64,000 nucleotides of DNA from contig JANQOF010000027.1 in the NCBI GenBank assembly GCA_028279215.1, positions 62,001 through 126,000 of the forward strand. The letters run 5' to 3'. The DNA comes from Pirellulales bacterium. GTDB taxonomy: Bacteria; Planctomycetota; Planctomycetia; Pirellulales; Lacipirellulaceae. Positions 9,116-18,524 of this stretch are shown here, in pieces. A model generated the notes under the pieces. The model was not told where the DNA came from and did no database searches. It saw only the letters and a program-made list of their open reading frames with translations. The position numbers and the translations under genes are program-made. Positions within the stretch are counted from its first letter, which is position 1. Each line of letters starts with the position of its first letter.

Positions 9116-9787
9116 TCAGCGATTCGCCAATGCATCCAAGGCAAAGCTCGCGTTCGGGTCGTGCTTATAGAAGTAAACGGCAATTTGCTCCGACAGGATG
9201 CCAACGTACTCACGCTGGAACTGCTTTACGGGCTTGTCCTGCACCGGAATGGCGCTGTTTTGGGGGAACATCATGTCGCCGAGGTCGCGCTCCCATAGGA
9301 TCGCACCACCCTCGTTCATGTCGTACACAATGAGGTTGACCTGGGCGTTGCCTTGATACAACGTCTTGCCTTTGTACAGATCGAAGTGCGCCAGGTCGAC
9401 GACCACCAACCGGTCAGCTTTCACAGCCCGGCCGAGCTCGAGAAAGTCGCCCCAGTCGCTTTCGTCGAGCCACTTATCGACCTCGCGCGGGTCGACGACC
9501 TCCACGTTGGGCACGTTTTCGCGAAGGTGGCTGCTAATCGAACGCGACAACTGCCGCGACGCACCCGCGTGGCTGTACTCGCTCGACGCCGGCGGTCGGC
9601 AAACCACAACCACGCGCTTGCCATTGAGGTCCTCGCACTCAGCCGGCACGAGATTGCCACCCTGCAGAATATAGATGCCGGTCGCCAGTAGTTGAGGCCC
9701 ACACCCAGCAGAGGGAAGCAGAGATGCCAGCGAAATCGCCGCAGTGGCCGCCAAGGTAGTGGGACACAGATTTGGAGAACGTTCCAT
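9116..9787 (-). CDS. Predicted lipoprotein of unknown function
   Basis: 223 residues from the ATG at 9787, preceded by AGGA at 6 bases. A TTG 24 bases further up is possible but gives a poorer signal. The signal peptide ends in a lipobox, LLPSAGC, so the mature protein begins at Cys and is lipid-anchored. The body has an alternating alpha/beta pattern (GKRVVVVCRPP, NVEVVDPREVDKWLDES, DRLVVVDLAHFDLYKGKTLY, NLIVYDMNEGGAILWERDLG) resembling small periplasmic proteins related to TolB N-terminal or GNA1162-like domains. I do not recognise a named family. It is the last gene of the rny run. Confidence 0.75.
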   Translation of the reverse strand: MERSPNLCPTTLAATAAISLASLLPSAGCGPQLLATGIYILQGGNLVPAECEDLNGKRVVVVCRPPASSEYSHAGASRQLSRSISSHLRENVPNVEVVDPREVDKWLDESDWGDFLELGRAVKADRLVVVDLAHFDLYKGKTLYQGNAQVNLIVYDMNEGGAILWERDLGDMMFPQNSAIPVQDKPVKQFQREYVGILSEQIAVYFYKHDPNASFALDALANR

Positions 9788-9875
9788 CGTTATCCTGCAA
9801 GTGAGTGACAAGGCAACGCGCCAGCCGATCGATAGCCGCCGACTGGCAGTGTTTAGGGGACAAGCTCGCCAGTGG

Positions 9876-10334
9876 TCATGGAATCCGTTCCATAAGCAAC
9901 GCGATGCCGGTGTGACGCATCCAGTCGAACAGCACGATGAGCGCCACGACCGCGAAGAGGGGGAATATCAAACCGATGCCCGGCCGTAAATACCACCATC
10001 GTCCAGTTGCCGCAGCTGCTAGCAGCCAGGGCACCGCCACGACTGCCAACACGCACAGCACGACCCCGCCCACGTTCGCGGCCACAGCGGCAATCACATC
10101 GCCGTTGAGCAACCGAGCCCAAGCCGTGGTCATGCCGCACGACGGGCAGCGTACGCCCCATTGGCGGACGACAAAGCACTCGCTGAATCCAAGCTGCGTG
10201 TGGGTGCCGAACCCTTTTGGATCTGGCTCGACGATTGCGGCCAGGGCGAGCAGCGTGGCTAGGAGTATGGCCGTGATTGCCAACAGAATCCGGTGGGCGC
10301 GGCTCAAAATCGGTAGAGCACTGGAATGGTTCAT
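9876..10334 (-). CDS. DUF2752 membrane protein
   Basis: 152 residues from the ATG at 10334; longer frames start inside the ymdB-like gene and add no hydrophobic segment. Three hydrophobic helices are visible. The signature GVRCPSCGMTTAWARLLNGD, with its CPxCGxT core, is the hallmark of DUF2752. Function of the family is unknown; the paired cysteines suggest metal binding or thiol chemistry at the membrane. It starts 43 bases after the end of the ymdB-like gene and is probably co-transcribed with it. Confidence 0.85.
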   Translation of the reverse strand: MNHSSALPILSRAHRILLAITAILLATLLALAAIVEPDPKGFGTHTQLGFSECFVVRQWGVRCPSCGMTTAWARLLNGDVIAAVAANVGGVVLCVLAVVAVPWLLAAAATGRWWYLRPGIGLIFPLFAVVALIVLFDWMRHTGIALLMERIP

Positions 10335-10377
10335 CGTCGTCGCACGAGACACGCCACGGCAGTTCTGTGGTGGAGCC

Positions 10378-11181
10378 TTATCCACACAATTCTTGCGCAC
10401 GCGACTCGTCGACGCAAATTCTGCGGATGGCCGTCGCCTGGCCGGTCGATTCATCGATATCGACGATGGTTCCATTCAAACGGACGTCGGCGGCCGCAAC
10501 GTCGAAGGGAACCGGCCGGGCGGTAAGCGTACTCTCGAGCACCCGGTCGATTCGACGGCCGATGATGCTCTCGTGCGGGCCGGTCATGCCGACGTCGCAC
10601 TGAAATGCGGTGCCGCCGGGCAGAATGCACTCGTCGGCGGTCGCGACGTGCGTGTGGGTGCCAAAAACCGCGGAGACGCGACCGTCGAGGTAGCGACCCA
10701 TCTGCTGCATCTCGCTGGTTGCCTCGGCGTGGAAGTCTACGAATCGAACCTTAACGTCGGTCGGTATTTCAGCAATCACCGTGTCGGCCGCCCGCCAGGG
10801 GCTGTCGATGGGGTTCATGAACAGCCGCCCCAGCAGGCAGCAAAACGCGACGGTTACGCCGCTGGAAGTTTGCACCATCGCCCACCTTGGGCCAACGGCT
10901 TCGTCGGGGAGGTTCGCCGGACGGACGATGTTCGACTCATTCTCCAACACGCTAAAGATTTCGCGGCGTCGGTATACGTGGTCGCCCAGCGTAATCGCAT
11001 CGACTCCCGCTCCGCACAGCTCGCGGTAGTTGGTCGGGGTAAGCCCCGAACCCCCAGCAGCGTTCTCCGCATTGGCGATCACCAGGTTGATGCGTTCGGC
11101 CTCAACCAACGGGCGCAGCACCTGAACGACGATCGCGCGCCCAGGTTTGCCGACAATGTCGCCGATGAACAGAAGTCTCAC
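10378..11181 (-). CDS. ymdB: YmdB-like metallophosphoesterase (TIGR00282 family)
   Basis: 267 residues from a GTG at 11181. Metal-binding motifs of the calcineurin-like fold are complete: GDIVGKPGR (Asp), IANAENAAGG (Asn, Glu), TLGDHV (Asp, His), FVDFHAEATSE (His) and VFGTHTHVATAD (two His). This family hydrolyses 2',3'-cyclic mononucleotides or cAMP in vitro and affects RNase Y activity in Bacillus. Its place 105 bases downstream of rny fits that link. Compared with relatives, the length is normal. Confidence 0.92.
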   Translation of the reverse strand: MRLLFIGDIVGKPGRAIVVQVLRPLVEAERINLVIANAENAAGGSGLTPTNYRELCGAGVDAITLGDHVYRRREIFSVLENESNIVRPANLPDEAVGPRWAMVQTSSGVTVAFCCLLGRLFMNPIDSPWRAADTVIAEIPTDVKVRFVDFHAEATSEMQQMGRYLDGRVSAVFGTHTHVATADECILPGGTAFQCDVGMTGPHESIIGRRIDRVLESTLTARPVPFDVAAADVRLNGTIVDIDESTGQATAIRRICVDESRAQELCG

Positions 11182-11286
11182 AGGTGCACGGTCTTGGGTT
11201 GGATGTTGGAGGGCAAAGCCGCTTGGAAATCGGTTACGAACACCATTCGTCTGGGGACTCTGCCAAACCTATACGCCGCTACCGAA

Positions 11287-12867
11287 TCACTTGGCTGTTT
11301 CGGTGAATCGGCTTTCGCGAATCATGGTCACCTTGATTTCGCCGGGATACGTCAACTGTTGCTCGAACGTGTTGGCGATGTCGCGGCAAATCTTGGCGGC
11401 CGAATCGTCGGTCGTCAGGCTGGTATTGGCGATCACTCGCACTTCGCGCCCCGCTTGGATGGCAAACGCCTGATGCACGCCATCGAACCCGGTAGCGATC
11501 GCCTCGAGTTCTTGCATGCGCTTGATGTATCGGTCGAGCGTTTCACGCCGCGCTCCAGGCCGCGATGCGCTGCACGCGTCGGCTGCCGCGCAAAGCACGG
11601 TGTACGGCATGTCGGGCCGAATATCGTCGTGGTGGCCGAGTGCAGCGTGCACGACAACTTCGTTCTCGCCGTATCGCTTGAGCAGATCGGCGCCGATCTT
11701 CGGATGGCCACCTTCGGTATCGTGATCAGCGGCCTTGCCAATGTCGTGCAGCAGGCCTGCGCGCCTGGCCAAGTCGCCATCAAGGCCAATCTCTTCGGCC
11801 AGCATTCCGGTGACGAACGCAACTTCGATGCTGTGCCGCAGGACATTCTGGCTGTAGCTAGTGCGGTACCGCAGTCGGCCCAACAGTTGGATGACTTTGG
11901 GGTGCAGGCCATGCACGTCCGCCTCTTGGGCGGCTTCTTCGCCGTACCGAATAATCAGTTTCTCAATTTCCTTTTCCGTCTCGGCGAACAACTCCTCGAT
12001 GCGACTGGGGTGAATACGACCATCGGCAATCAGTTTGGCGAGCGACAACCGTGCAGTTTCCCGCCGCACCGGGTCAAAGGCGCTTACAATCACGACGCCT
12101 GGCGTATCGTCAATGATCACGTCGACCCCAGTGATCTTCTCGAAAGCTCGGATGTTGCGTCCCTCACGACCAATGATGCGACCTTTCATATCGTCGTTCG
12201 GGATGTCGACCGTGCTGGTTGTCGCATCGGCCGTGTGAGCGGCGGCGAACCGTTGCAATGTCGTGATCAGCATCTCGCGAGCCATCGGCTCGACCGCCTC
12301 GGCGATGGCTTGTTCCCGTTTTTTGATGAGCAAACCTTGTTCGTGTGCCAGTTCGGTATCGAGTTGTTTGAGAAGCTGTTGTTTGGCCTCCTCGGCACTC
12401 AAACCGCTAAGCTGGTGCAAAGTTTGTCGCTGCACGTCCAGCAGATCGTCGAGTTCTGCCTGACGCCGACCAACGTCGTCGAGCTTCTCGGCCAACTTGC
12501 GTTGGTTGCTTTCGACCATCTTCTCCTGCTTCTGCAGGTGCTCGGAACGCTGCTGCAGGCCATCCTCCGATTTGTCGAGCGACCGCTCGCGTTCGTGCAG
12601 GTCCTTGCGCACTTCAGACAAAGACTCCTCGATCTTTGCCTTCTCCTGCAACGCCATCTCTTTGGCTTCGATGGCCGCTTCCTTGAGCAGTGTGTTTTTG
12701 TCCTTCTCGGCATCCGCCCGAATCATGGCGGCTTCTTTTTCCACGTCGCGACGACGCAGATAATCAATGAGCTTGACGACGCCAGCGCCGCCACCGACGG
12801 CGAGCACCGCGATGCCCAACTGGACCCATCCTTCACCTTCTGCAAGGAGCAGTAAGTTCTCCGCCAT
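11287..12867 (-). CDS. rny: Ribonuclease Y
   Basis: 526 residues from the ATG at 12867, which has AGAGGTG at the right distance; a longer frame upstream gives only arginine/cysteine-rich sequence. Domains: N-terminal membrane helix ([20 protein letters not shown], residues 13-32), long coiled coil to about residue 200, KH domain ([20 protein letters not shown]), then an HD domain with [12 protein letters not shown] and HAALGHHDD supplying the metal ligands. RNase Y starts mRNA decay by endonucleolytic cleavage at the membrane. Its presence suggests a Gram-positive-like decay pathway in this planctomycete. It leads the minus-strand run rny, ymdB, DUF2752, lipoprotein. Confidence 0.97.
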   Translation of the reverse strand: MAENLLLLAEGEGWVQLGIAVLAVGGGAGVVKLIDYLRRRDVEKEAAMIRADAEKDKNTLLKEAAIEAKEMALQEKAKIEESLSEVRKDLHERERSLDKSEDGLQQRSEHLQKQEKMVESNQRKLAEKLDDVGRRQAELDDLLDVQRQTLHQLSGLSAEEAKQQLLKQLDTELAHEQGLLIKKREQAIAEAVEPMAREMLITTLQRFAAAHTADATTSTVDIPNDDMKGRIIGREGRNIRAFEKITGVDVIIDDTPGVVIVSAFDPVRRETARLSLAKLIADGRIHPSRIEELFAETEKEIEKLIIRYGEEAAQEADVHGLHPKVIQLLGRLRYRTSYSQNVLRHSIEVAFVTGMLAEEIGLDGDLARRAGLLHDIGKAADHDTEGGHPKIGADLLKRYGENEVVVHAALGHHDDIRPDMPYTVLCAAADACSASRPGARRETLDRYIKRMQELEAIATGFDGVHQAFAIQAGREVRVIANTSLTTDDSAAKICRDIANTFEQQLTYPGEIKVTMIRESRFTETAK

Positions 12868-13048
12868 GGAACACCTCTCGACACTAGGGCAGCTATATAT
12901 GTATCGCCGTTCTAGAACGACGCATGTTCGGCATCGAGGGTACCGATGTTGTCGCAGACGGGCACACCCGCTCGATAGATACCGCCGCCACAGCCTCGCA
13001 TGCATGGCAAGCATGCGACACTACGCACAGCAGTTCGGATTTGAACGG

Positions 13049-13426
13049 CTAAGCAATCGTAAAACAGACGATCCGCGAGGGACGTGGTGGATCGGTGGCG
13101 TGGAGCTCAGGTCGTCGGTTGGCGGCGCGCCAATCGCTTCGTGCCCGAGCCAGCCAATCGAACAGCCAGCTATCTTTGAATCGCGGAAACAATAGTGAGC
13201 CGGAAACGCCCAGATCGACCTCACGCACCGCCACCGAAGCACACCAGAGTGCGGCGACGCGACGCGGCGGTCGAATTGGATCCACCCACCGGGATTTCGT
13301 TCGCGCGAAGGTTGCCTGCCTGCCATAGCGGGCGCGGCGCGCCAGCCATGCAGCGGCAAGCAGCACCAGCAACCAAACGGGGTGAGAACGTGTCACAATA
13401 CTGTTTACAATCAGACTTAGGTTCAT
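13049..13426 (-). CDS. Possible small membrane-anchored protein
   Basis: 125 codons from the ATG at 13426. The N-terminus has a plausible membrane helix (HPVWLLVLLAAAWLARRARYG), followed by a basic and tryptophan-containing tail. There is no clear ribosome-binding site and no family I recognise. The alternative is that this whole stretch is non-coding spacer upstream of rny. Confidence 0.3.
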   Translation of the reverse strand: MNLSLIVNSIVTRSHPVWLLVLLAAAWLARRARYGRQATFARTKSRWVDPIRPPRRVAALWCASVAVREVDLGVSGSLLFPRFKDSWLFDWLARARSDWRAANRRPELHATDPPRPSRIVCFTIA

Positions 13427-13459
13427 CTACCGGAGTACCTATCAAGCGAAGGCACCACA

Positions 13460-13481
13460 CTGCGCAGATCAACCTGCGCAG
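13460..13481 (-). terminator. Hairpin CTGCGCAG-6-CTGCGCAG
   Basis: CTGCGCAG is itself a palindrome and occurs twice, at 13460-13467 and 13474-13481, so it forms an 8-base-pair stem with a 6-base loop. It overlaps the stop codon of the possible 64-residue gene. No T-run follows on either strand. Confidence 0.3.
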
Positions 13482-13663
13482 TTGCGGCACAACGGACGAC
13501 CGTAGTTGCCTTCCAACAAATCACCAAACGCAGCTCGTTGCTGCCCACCAATTTGCTGTAACTTGTATGCTAACAAATACTTGCCAAACCGCAACACGGG
13601 TTGGTCGGTACCAAGCGGCTGGGCCTGATCGAGTCGAAATTCCCCAGCCGCGACCCCTAACAT
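13469..13663 (-). CDS. Possible 64-residue protein upstream of tilS, opposite strand
   Basis: The frame from the ATG at 13663 reads in a protein-like way (FRLDQAQPLGTDQPVLRFGK, then LLAYKLQQIGGQQRAAFGDL and NYGRPLCRNC). Its stop codon lies inside an 8-base-pair hairpin (13460-13481) that could end transcription. It has no Shine-Dalgarno sequence, its third-position composition is weaker than the neighbours, and its start is only 13 bases from the divergent tilS start, which leaves no room for separate promoters. Confidence 0.3.
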   Translation of the reverse strand: MLGVAAGEFRLDQAQPLGTDQPVLRFGKYLLAYKLQQIGGQQRAAFGDLLEGNYGRPLCRNCAG

Positions 13664-13676
13664 TCTTGTTGGTAAC

Positions 13677-14666
13677 GTGTCCCTTGCAGACAAAATCGTT
13701 CGAGCCTGGCCTCCCGACCGCTGGAGGGATCACCACGTATTAGTCGCGGTGTCGGGCGGAGCCGACAGCGTCGCCCTGCTACGCACGCTTAGCCAGATCA
13801 AGCAGCAAGCGGCCGGCGCCGGCAAACTAGTGGTCGCCCACTTCAACCATCGCCTCCGAGCCGAGGCCGACCAGGACGAAGCGTGGGTCGGCACGTTGGC
13901 CAAACAATTGGCCTTGGACTCAGTGGTGGGCCACGCCGACTCACCGGGCCACCTAGCCAGCGAGCAGGCGGCTCGGGATGCCCGCTACCGCTTCTTAACA
14001 GGCGCCGCCGAGCGGCTGGGTGCTCGATACGTCGCCACCGCCCATACTGCCGACGACCAAGTTGAGACCATCTTGATGCGGGTCGTGCGCGGGTCGGGCA
14101 TCGACGGCTTGTCGGGAATCCCCACCGCTCGATCGCTAAGCAAAAGCGTCACACTCGTGCGTCCCACGCTCGACGTTCGTCGCTCGGAGATCGAAGCCGC
14201 TCTGGCGACGCTTGGCCAAGAGTTTCGGACCGACCCGAGCAACTTCGACTCGCAGTTCACCCGCAACTGGATTCGAAGCGAGCTACTTCCCTCGATCCGC
14301 AGCCGCCTTGGCGGCGATCCCGATGCGGCGATCCTACGCCTGTCGCAGCAAGCGTGCGATTGGCGGGACGCCATCGATCGCGTTGCCGAGAAATTAGCCA
14401 GCCGCGCCATTGAAATCGATGCAAGCAACTCACCGGTGCATATGACGTTCGACTGCACGGAACTTGCCGACCAACCGGCCATCATAATTCAGCAAACGTG
14501 TCGTAGTGCCTGGCGGCAAGCTTGCTGGCCAGAGCAATCGATGGGCATGATCGACTGGCACCGCCTGGCCGTTGCCGTGCTGGACGCGCAGTGTGCGGCA
14601 TTCATGTTGCCCGGCGGCGTACACGTGCGACGCAAAGGCGCCGAGCTACTGCTAGCTATCGAATGA
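13677..14666 (+). CDS. tilS: tRNA(Ile)-lysidine synthase
   Basis: 329 residues from a GTG at 13677. The PP-loop SGGADS is at residues 25-30, followed by VVAHFNHRLRAEAD and HTADDQVETILMRVVRGSGI, all typical of TilS. The enzyme attaches lysine to C34 of the CAU anticodon of tRNA-Ile with ATP, changing its reading from AUG to AUA. The protein is short: it resembles the compact form with the N-terminal domain plus a linker and a reduced C-terminal part. In a cell this is normally essential. Confidence 0.95.
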   Translation: MSLADKIVRAWPPDRWRDHHVLVAVSGGADSVALLRTLSQIKQQAAGAGKLVVAHFNHRLRAEADQDEAWVGTLAKQLALDSVVGHADSPGHLASEQAARDARYRFLTGAAERLGARYVATAHTADDQVETILMRVVRGSGIDGLSGIPTARSLSKSVTLVRPTLDVRRSEIEAALATLGQEFRTDPSNFDSQFTRNWIRSELLPSIRSRLGGDPDAAILRLSQQACDWRDAIDRVAEKLASRAIEIDASNSPVHMTFDCTELADQPAIIIQQTCRSAWRQACWPEQSMGMIDWHRLAVAVLDAQCAAFMLPGGVHVRRKGAELLLAIE

Positions 14667-14820
14667 CTTACTCGACCGCTGGTTGTAGCACTGCTAGCAA
14701 CCGCGAGCACACAACGTTCACCCGTATTGACCCTTCGCGCGCCGCCCAACTACTATCTGCCGCTCAAAATCCCTGAGAACCGCGGGCTTGAGCCGGTGAC
14801 GCTCGAGCCTACCGAATCCT

Positions 14821-17800
14821 GTGCGCAAGGACGCGCTCGCCATTATCTGTCGGCTGGTCAACACGTGTTGGTTTGTGTTCAAGTGGAGCATCCTCGTGAT
14901 GCTGGTCACGCTGGTCGCGTTGGGTGGATATCTGTACTGGCGACTCGACGACGAGGTGCGACGCTACGCGGAAAACCTGCTTTCCCAACACTACGCCCAT
15001 TTAGATGTCTCGCTTGGCAGCGCTCGGTTTGAGGCCGGTCGCGGAGTGACGCTTCGCAATCTAGTTATTAACCAACCATCGGCCCATGGAGACCCGCTCT
15101 CGTTGGTTGAAGTCGACGAAGTGCAACTGCTTGGCGCATTCGATTGGAAGGCGCTCGCGTCGGGCAAACCTGCCGTCGACCAAGTTCGCATTCGTTCTCC
15201 CCGCGTGCATGCAATGCATAGCGCAAGCGGCGGTTGGAATGTCGCAACGCTATTCCCACCACCTACCACCGGTAACCGCCCCGCCGATGTCGAAGTGGTT
15301 GGCGCTGTGTTGCTGATCTCCGACGAACACTGCAACGTCGCCAAACCGCTTACGCTACGCGAAGTAGGACTCACGGCCAAGTGTATTGAGCAAGAACCCG
15401 CCGCCGATCCAGACGCCATGCCGTCGAGGACGTATGAGATCGAAGCTTCGGTAGGCGGCGACGTTGCAGAAGAGTTTGCGGTTTCTGCAACCATTCAAAC
15501 TGGTACCGGCGCAATCGATGGAACGCTAGACGTGGTCGGGCTCGATCTCTCCGCCCCACTCGTCGATTCGATGCTGCGGGCAACTCCCCAGTTGGCGAAG
15601 GTTACCCAAATCGACGGCAAGGCAGACATCTCGCTTGTCGCCAAACGTCCCGCAAAGGGCGATCCGATTTGGACCGCCAACTTCCGTGTCACCGATGCTC
15701 GGATAGGCATCGACGGGATGCCGCGCCCAATCTCCAACATCGCGGTCGAAGGAGTCGCGACCCAACAGCGCCTGTTCGTACGCGAGGCGGAAGCTCAGTT
15801 CGCAAGCGCCAAGGTCTACGCAGCCCTCGACCGGCGTGGCTGGCACGACTCGGCAAAACTCGCCGTGCAGGCGCGGGCCGACCATCTGAACATCGACGCC
15901 AGCTTGGCGGAATTGCTACCAAGTTCGGTACAGCGAGCATTCGATCGATTTCGACCAGCGGGCGAAGTGTCAGCGACCATGGCGGCGCAGTTTGACGGGC
16001 ACCACTGGTACCCGGAAGTCACCATCGATTGCCACGATGTGTCGTTTACGGACAAGGAGAAGTTCGACTATCGACTGACCGGTGGTCAAGGAAAACTAGT
16101 GATTGCCGATCGCAATGACGGGCGCGGACCGGTACTCGAAATCCAACAGCTAGCCGCTAATGTCGGCAACAGGAAAGCGACCATTAATGGTAGTTTCTCA
16201 GGTTTGCCTGGCTTAGGAGAGAGGCGATCAGCCAGCGGCGAGCGCCTTCCTGCCACCGGTTGGCTGGAGGTCTCTGGCCAGCGGTTTGCGATTACCGATG
16301 GCCTGGTCGACGCCTTGGATCCGAAGGTACGTCGCGTCGTCGACAGCCTCGACGCCAAGGGACGAGTTTCGGTGCGATGGCGCTTCGAGCGTACCGACCC
16401 GCTGGGAACGCCTCGAACTGAGACCGACCTGAAGTTTCACGATGCCCGAGTGCAGTTCGAGAAGTTCCGGTACCCGCTGGCGAACATCGAGGGTCATGCG
16501 TACGAACGCAATGGAAACTGGAAGTTTGAAGACCTCGTCAGCCGCGCGCCCAACGCACCACGGGTAGTGCGTGCGGCGGGTACTTGCACGAAACTGGCCG
16601 ACGGCAGCCGCACACTCGATCTGAGTTTTGTTGGCGAGCAGGTTCCCTTGGATGACTCGCTACGGCTGGCGCTGAGTCCGGCGCATCAAGAAGCCTGGGC
16701 GGCGATCCGCCCCCAAAGTGGTCGCGTGAATTTCTCCGCGCGGGTCGTCCACCGTTTGGGTGTAGGCACGCCGCCTCAGTTGCACCTGGAAATCAACCCG
16801 CTCCCCAAGGTTGTATCGATCGAGCCGAAGTCCTTTCCCTATCATCTTAAGAATCTCCAAGGCACGATCGTCGTCGACAACCAGCACGTGACTTTTCACA
16901 ACCTGCGTGGCGAGCATGGGCCTACGGTGTTCGAAACCAACGGATCTTGGATTCCGAACCGCGCTGGTGGGTGGCAGTTGCAGTTCAACAACCTGCACGT
17001 CGATCGTCTGAGCGCCGACTTTGACCTCAAAAGCGCGGCGCCTACCGCTATCGGCAAGGTTATTGAGTATCTCAAACCGCAAGGCACGTTCTCCATACGC
17101 AACGGCACCGTCTGGTTTTCGCTCGACACGCGCGGTTCGACGAACCTCCGTAGCGAGTGGAATGTTTGGCTCGGCTGCCAACAGAACGATCTGGAGGTAG
17201 GAATACCACTCAAGAGTGTCTCAGGGGTGGTGCGTCTCTCTGGTCGCCACGACGCCAATGTCCGCTTCGCCGCGGGGCGACTCGATCTCGACAGTGTCTT
17301 CTGGAATGGTATGCAATTCACCGAAGTCCGCGGTCCAATGTGGATCGACATGCGTGAGTGCCGCCTCGGCCAAGGGGCCACCGAGCGAATCAACCAAATC
17401 AACGGCAAGAGCGACCCACTTCAACGAATCACGACCAACTTCTACGGCGGCGACATGGCGCTCGACGCCAAAGTCGACCTCAATAGCAGGGCACCCTACG
17501 TCATCAACATGGCAGTTGATAAGTGCGACCTGGCGCGAATGTCGACCGACTACTTTGGTGGATCTGTTGACCTCTCTGGTACACTCTCTGGCCAGGCGAC
17601 CATCAACGGTATCGGGCAATCAATCGAATTGCTCCAAGGGGGCGGCCGCATGGCGATTCGCAACGCAACCATGTACGAACTACCGGTCATGGCGCGACTA
17701 CTCAAGGTGCTCCGCCTCCGCGAGCCCGACAAAACCGCATTCACTGGCGTCGACGCACTGTTCGACATAGACGGCAGCAACATTCGATTCGAGGAACTCA

Positions 17801-18093
17801 ACCTGCTGGGCGATGCAGTAAGCCTATACGGAAAGGGTGTCGCCACGTTCGACCGGCAGTTGGACTTGGTGTTTCATTCTACTGTCGGACGAAACGACTT
17901 TAACGTGCCGCTATTGCGGTCGATGATCGGCCAAGCGAGCGCGAATCTGCTGTTGATCAAAGTGACTGGCCCGGTGGAAAATGCGAGCGTCGAACGCGAG
18001 CCGCTGCCGGCGGTAAATGACTTCGTCGAGCAACTCGGCGGCGAAGGCGTCGCCACTCCACGCCCGACGCGCAGTTTCTGGAATCGAAGATGA
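14821..18093 (+). CDS. Large AsmA-like envelope protein
   Basis: 1090 residues from a GTG at 14821. One N-terminal membrane helix (WSILVMLVTLVALGGYLYW, about residues 23-41) is followed by a long beta-rich body. The last 200 residues match the AsmA-like C-terminal pattern: repeated short strands (YGGDMALDAKVDLNSRAPY, DLSGTLSGQATINGIGQS, LLQGGGRMAIRNATMYELP) and the closing FDIDGSNIRFEELNLLGDAV, GKGVATFDRQLDL. AsmA-like proteins form long grooves and are implicated in moving phospholipids between membranes, which fits a Gram-negative-type envelope. It starts 154 bases after tilS. Family membership is by pattern; the N-terminal half is less clear. Confidence 0.8.
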   Translation: MRKDALAIICRLVNTCWFVFKWSILVMLVTLVALGGYLYWRLDDEVRRYAENLLSQHYAHLDVSLGSARFEAGRGVTLRNLVINQPSAHGDPLSLVEVDEVQLLGAFDWKALASGKPAVDQVRIRSPRVHAMHSASGGWNVATLFPPPTTGNRPADVEVVGAVLLISDEHCNVAKPLTLREVGLTAKCIEQEPAADPDAMPSRTYEIEASVGGDVAEEFAVSATIQTGTGAIDGTLDVVGLDLSAPLVDSMLRATPQLAKVTQIDGKADISLVAKRPAKGDPIWTANFRVTDARIGIDGMPRPISNIAVEGVATQQRLFVREAEAQFASAKVYAALDRRGWHDSAKLAVQARADHLNIDASLAELLPSSVQRAFDRFRPAGEVSATMAAQFDGHHWYPEVTIDCHDVSFTDKEKFDYRLTGGQGKLVIADRNDGRGPVLEIQQLAANVGNRKATINGSFSGLPGLGERRSASGERLPATGWLEVSGQRFAITDGLVDALDPKVRRVVDSLDAKGRVSVRWRFERTDPLGTPRTETDLKFHDARVQFEKFRYPLANIEGHAYERNGNWKFEDLVSRAPNAPRVVRAAGTCTKLADGSRTLDLSFVGEQVPLDDSLRLALSPAHQEAWAAIRPQSGRVNFSARVVHRLGVGTPPQLHLEINPLPKVVSIEPKSFPYHLKNLQGTIVVDNQHVTFHNLRGEHGPTVFETNGSWIPNRAGGWQLQFNNLHVDRLSADFDLKSAAPTAIGKVIEYLKPQGTFSIRNGTVWFSLDTRGSTNLRSEWNVWLGCQQNDLEVGIPLKSVSGVVRLSGRHDANVRFAAGRLDLDSVFWNGMQFTEVRGPMWIDMRECRLGQGATERINQINGKSDPLQRITTNFYGGDMALDAKVDLNSRAPYVINMAVDKCDLARMSTDYFGGSVDLSGTLSGQATINGIGQSIELLQGGGRMAIRNATMYELPVMARLLKVLRLREPDKTAFTGVDALFDIDGSNIRFEELNLLGDAVSLYGKGVATFDRQLDLVFHSTVGRNDFNVPLLRSMIGQASANLLLIKVTGPVENASVEREPLPAVNDFVEQLGGEGVATPRPTRSFWNRR

Positions 18094-18127
18094 GCAACGC
18101 CACGGGCAACACCTAAAGGCGATCGTC

Positions 18128-18472
18128 ATGAGCATCGGATCGTTCGGCGGCATACAAGGTAGCGCGGCGGGAGCGCCGCTGTCGCAAACCACCGGCAGCG
18201 AAGCCGAAAAGTCCCAACAGCAAGCAGCGGCCAGTGAGCGCCAGGTCGATGCGGCAGACCGGTCAGAAAAGGCGGCGGGCATCGGCACCACCGAAGAAGA
18301 CCAAGAAACCGGCGACCGCGACGCCGACGGCCGGCGAATGTACGAGGACGCGAACGACCAACCGCAGCAAGCGAGCGAAGAAGCGACAACCGAACCTGAC
18401 ACTCTATCGGAACCTCCTAAAAGCAAGGACCCGACAGGGCAAGCGGGTGGACAACTAGATCTAATGGGTTGA
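18128..18472 (+). CDS. Small acidic planctomycete-type protein
   Basis: 114 residues from the ATG at 18128, chosen because the protein then begins MSIGSFGGIQGSAAGAPLSQ, an opening I recall from small conserved planctomycete proteins. A longer frame overlaps the preceding gene. The rest is highly hydrophilic, rich in Glu, Gln, Asp and Ala, and probably disordered (SEAEKSQQQAAASERQVDAA). No domain or signal peptide is seen. It lies between the AsmA-like gene (35 bases) and dapF (52 bases), so it may share their transcript. Function unknown. Confidence 0.65.
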   Translation: MSIGSFGGIQGSAAGAPLSQTTGSEAEKSQQQAAASERQVDAADRSEKAAGIGTTEEDQETGDRDADGRRMYEDANDQPQQASEEATTEPDTLSEPPKSKDPTGQAGGQLDLMG

Positions 18473-18524
18473 TAAAGCACTATGAATGTCTCCCGATTCA
18501 CTCTAACTTCCAAAGCTCACCACC

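Noticed and set aside
9937..12855. 972-codon open frame on the plus strand
   Set aside because: It lies opposite rny, ymdB and DUF2752, all of which have complete domain signatures. GC-rich third positions leave the antisense frame open.
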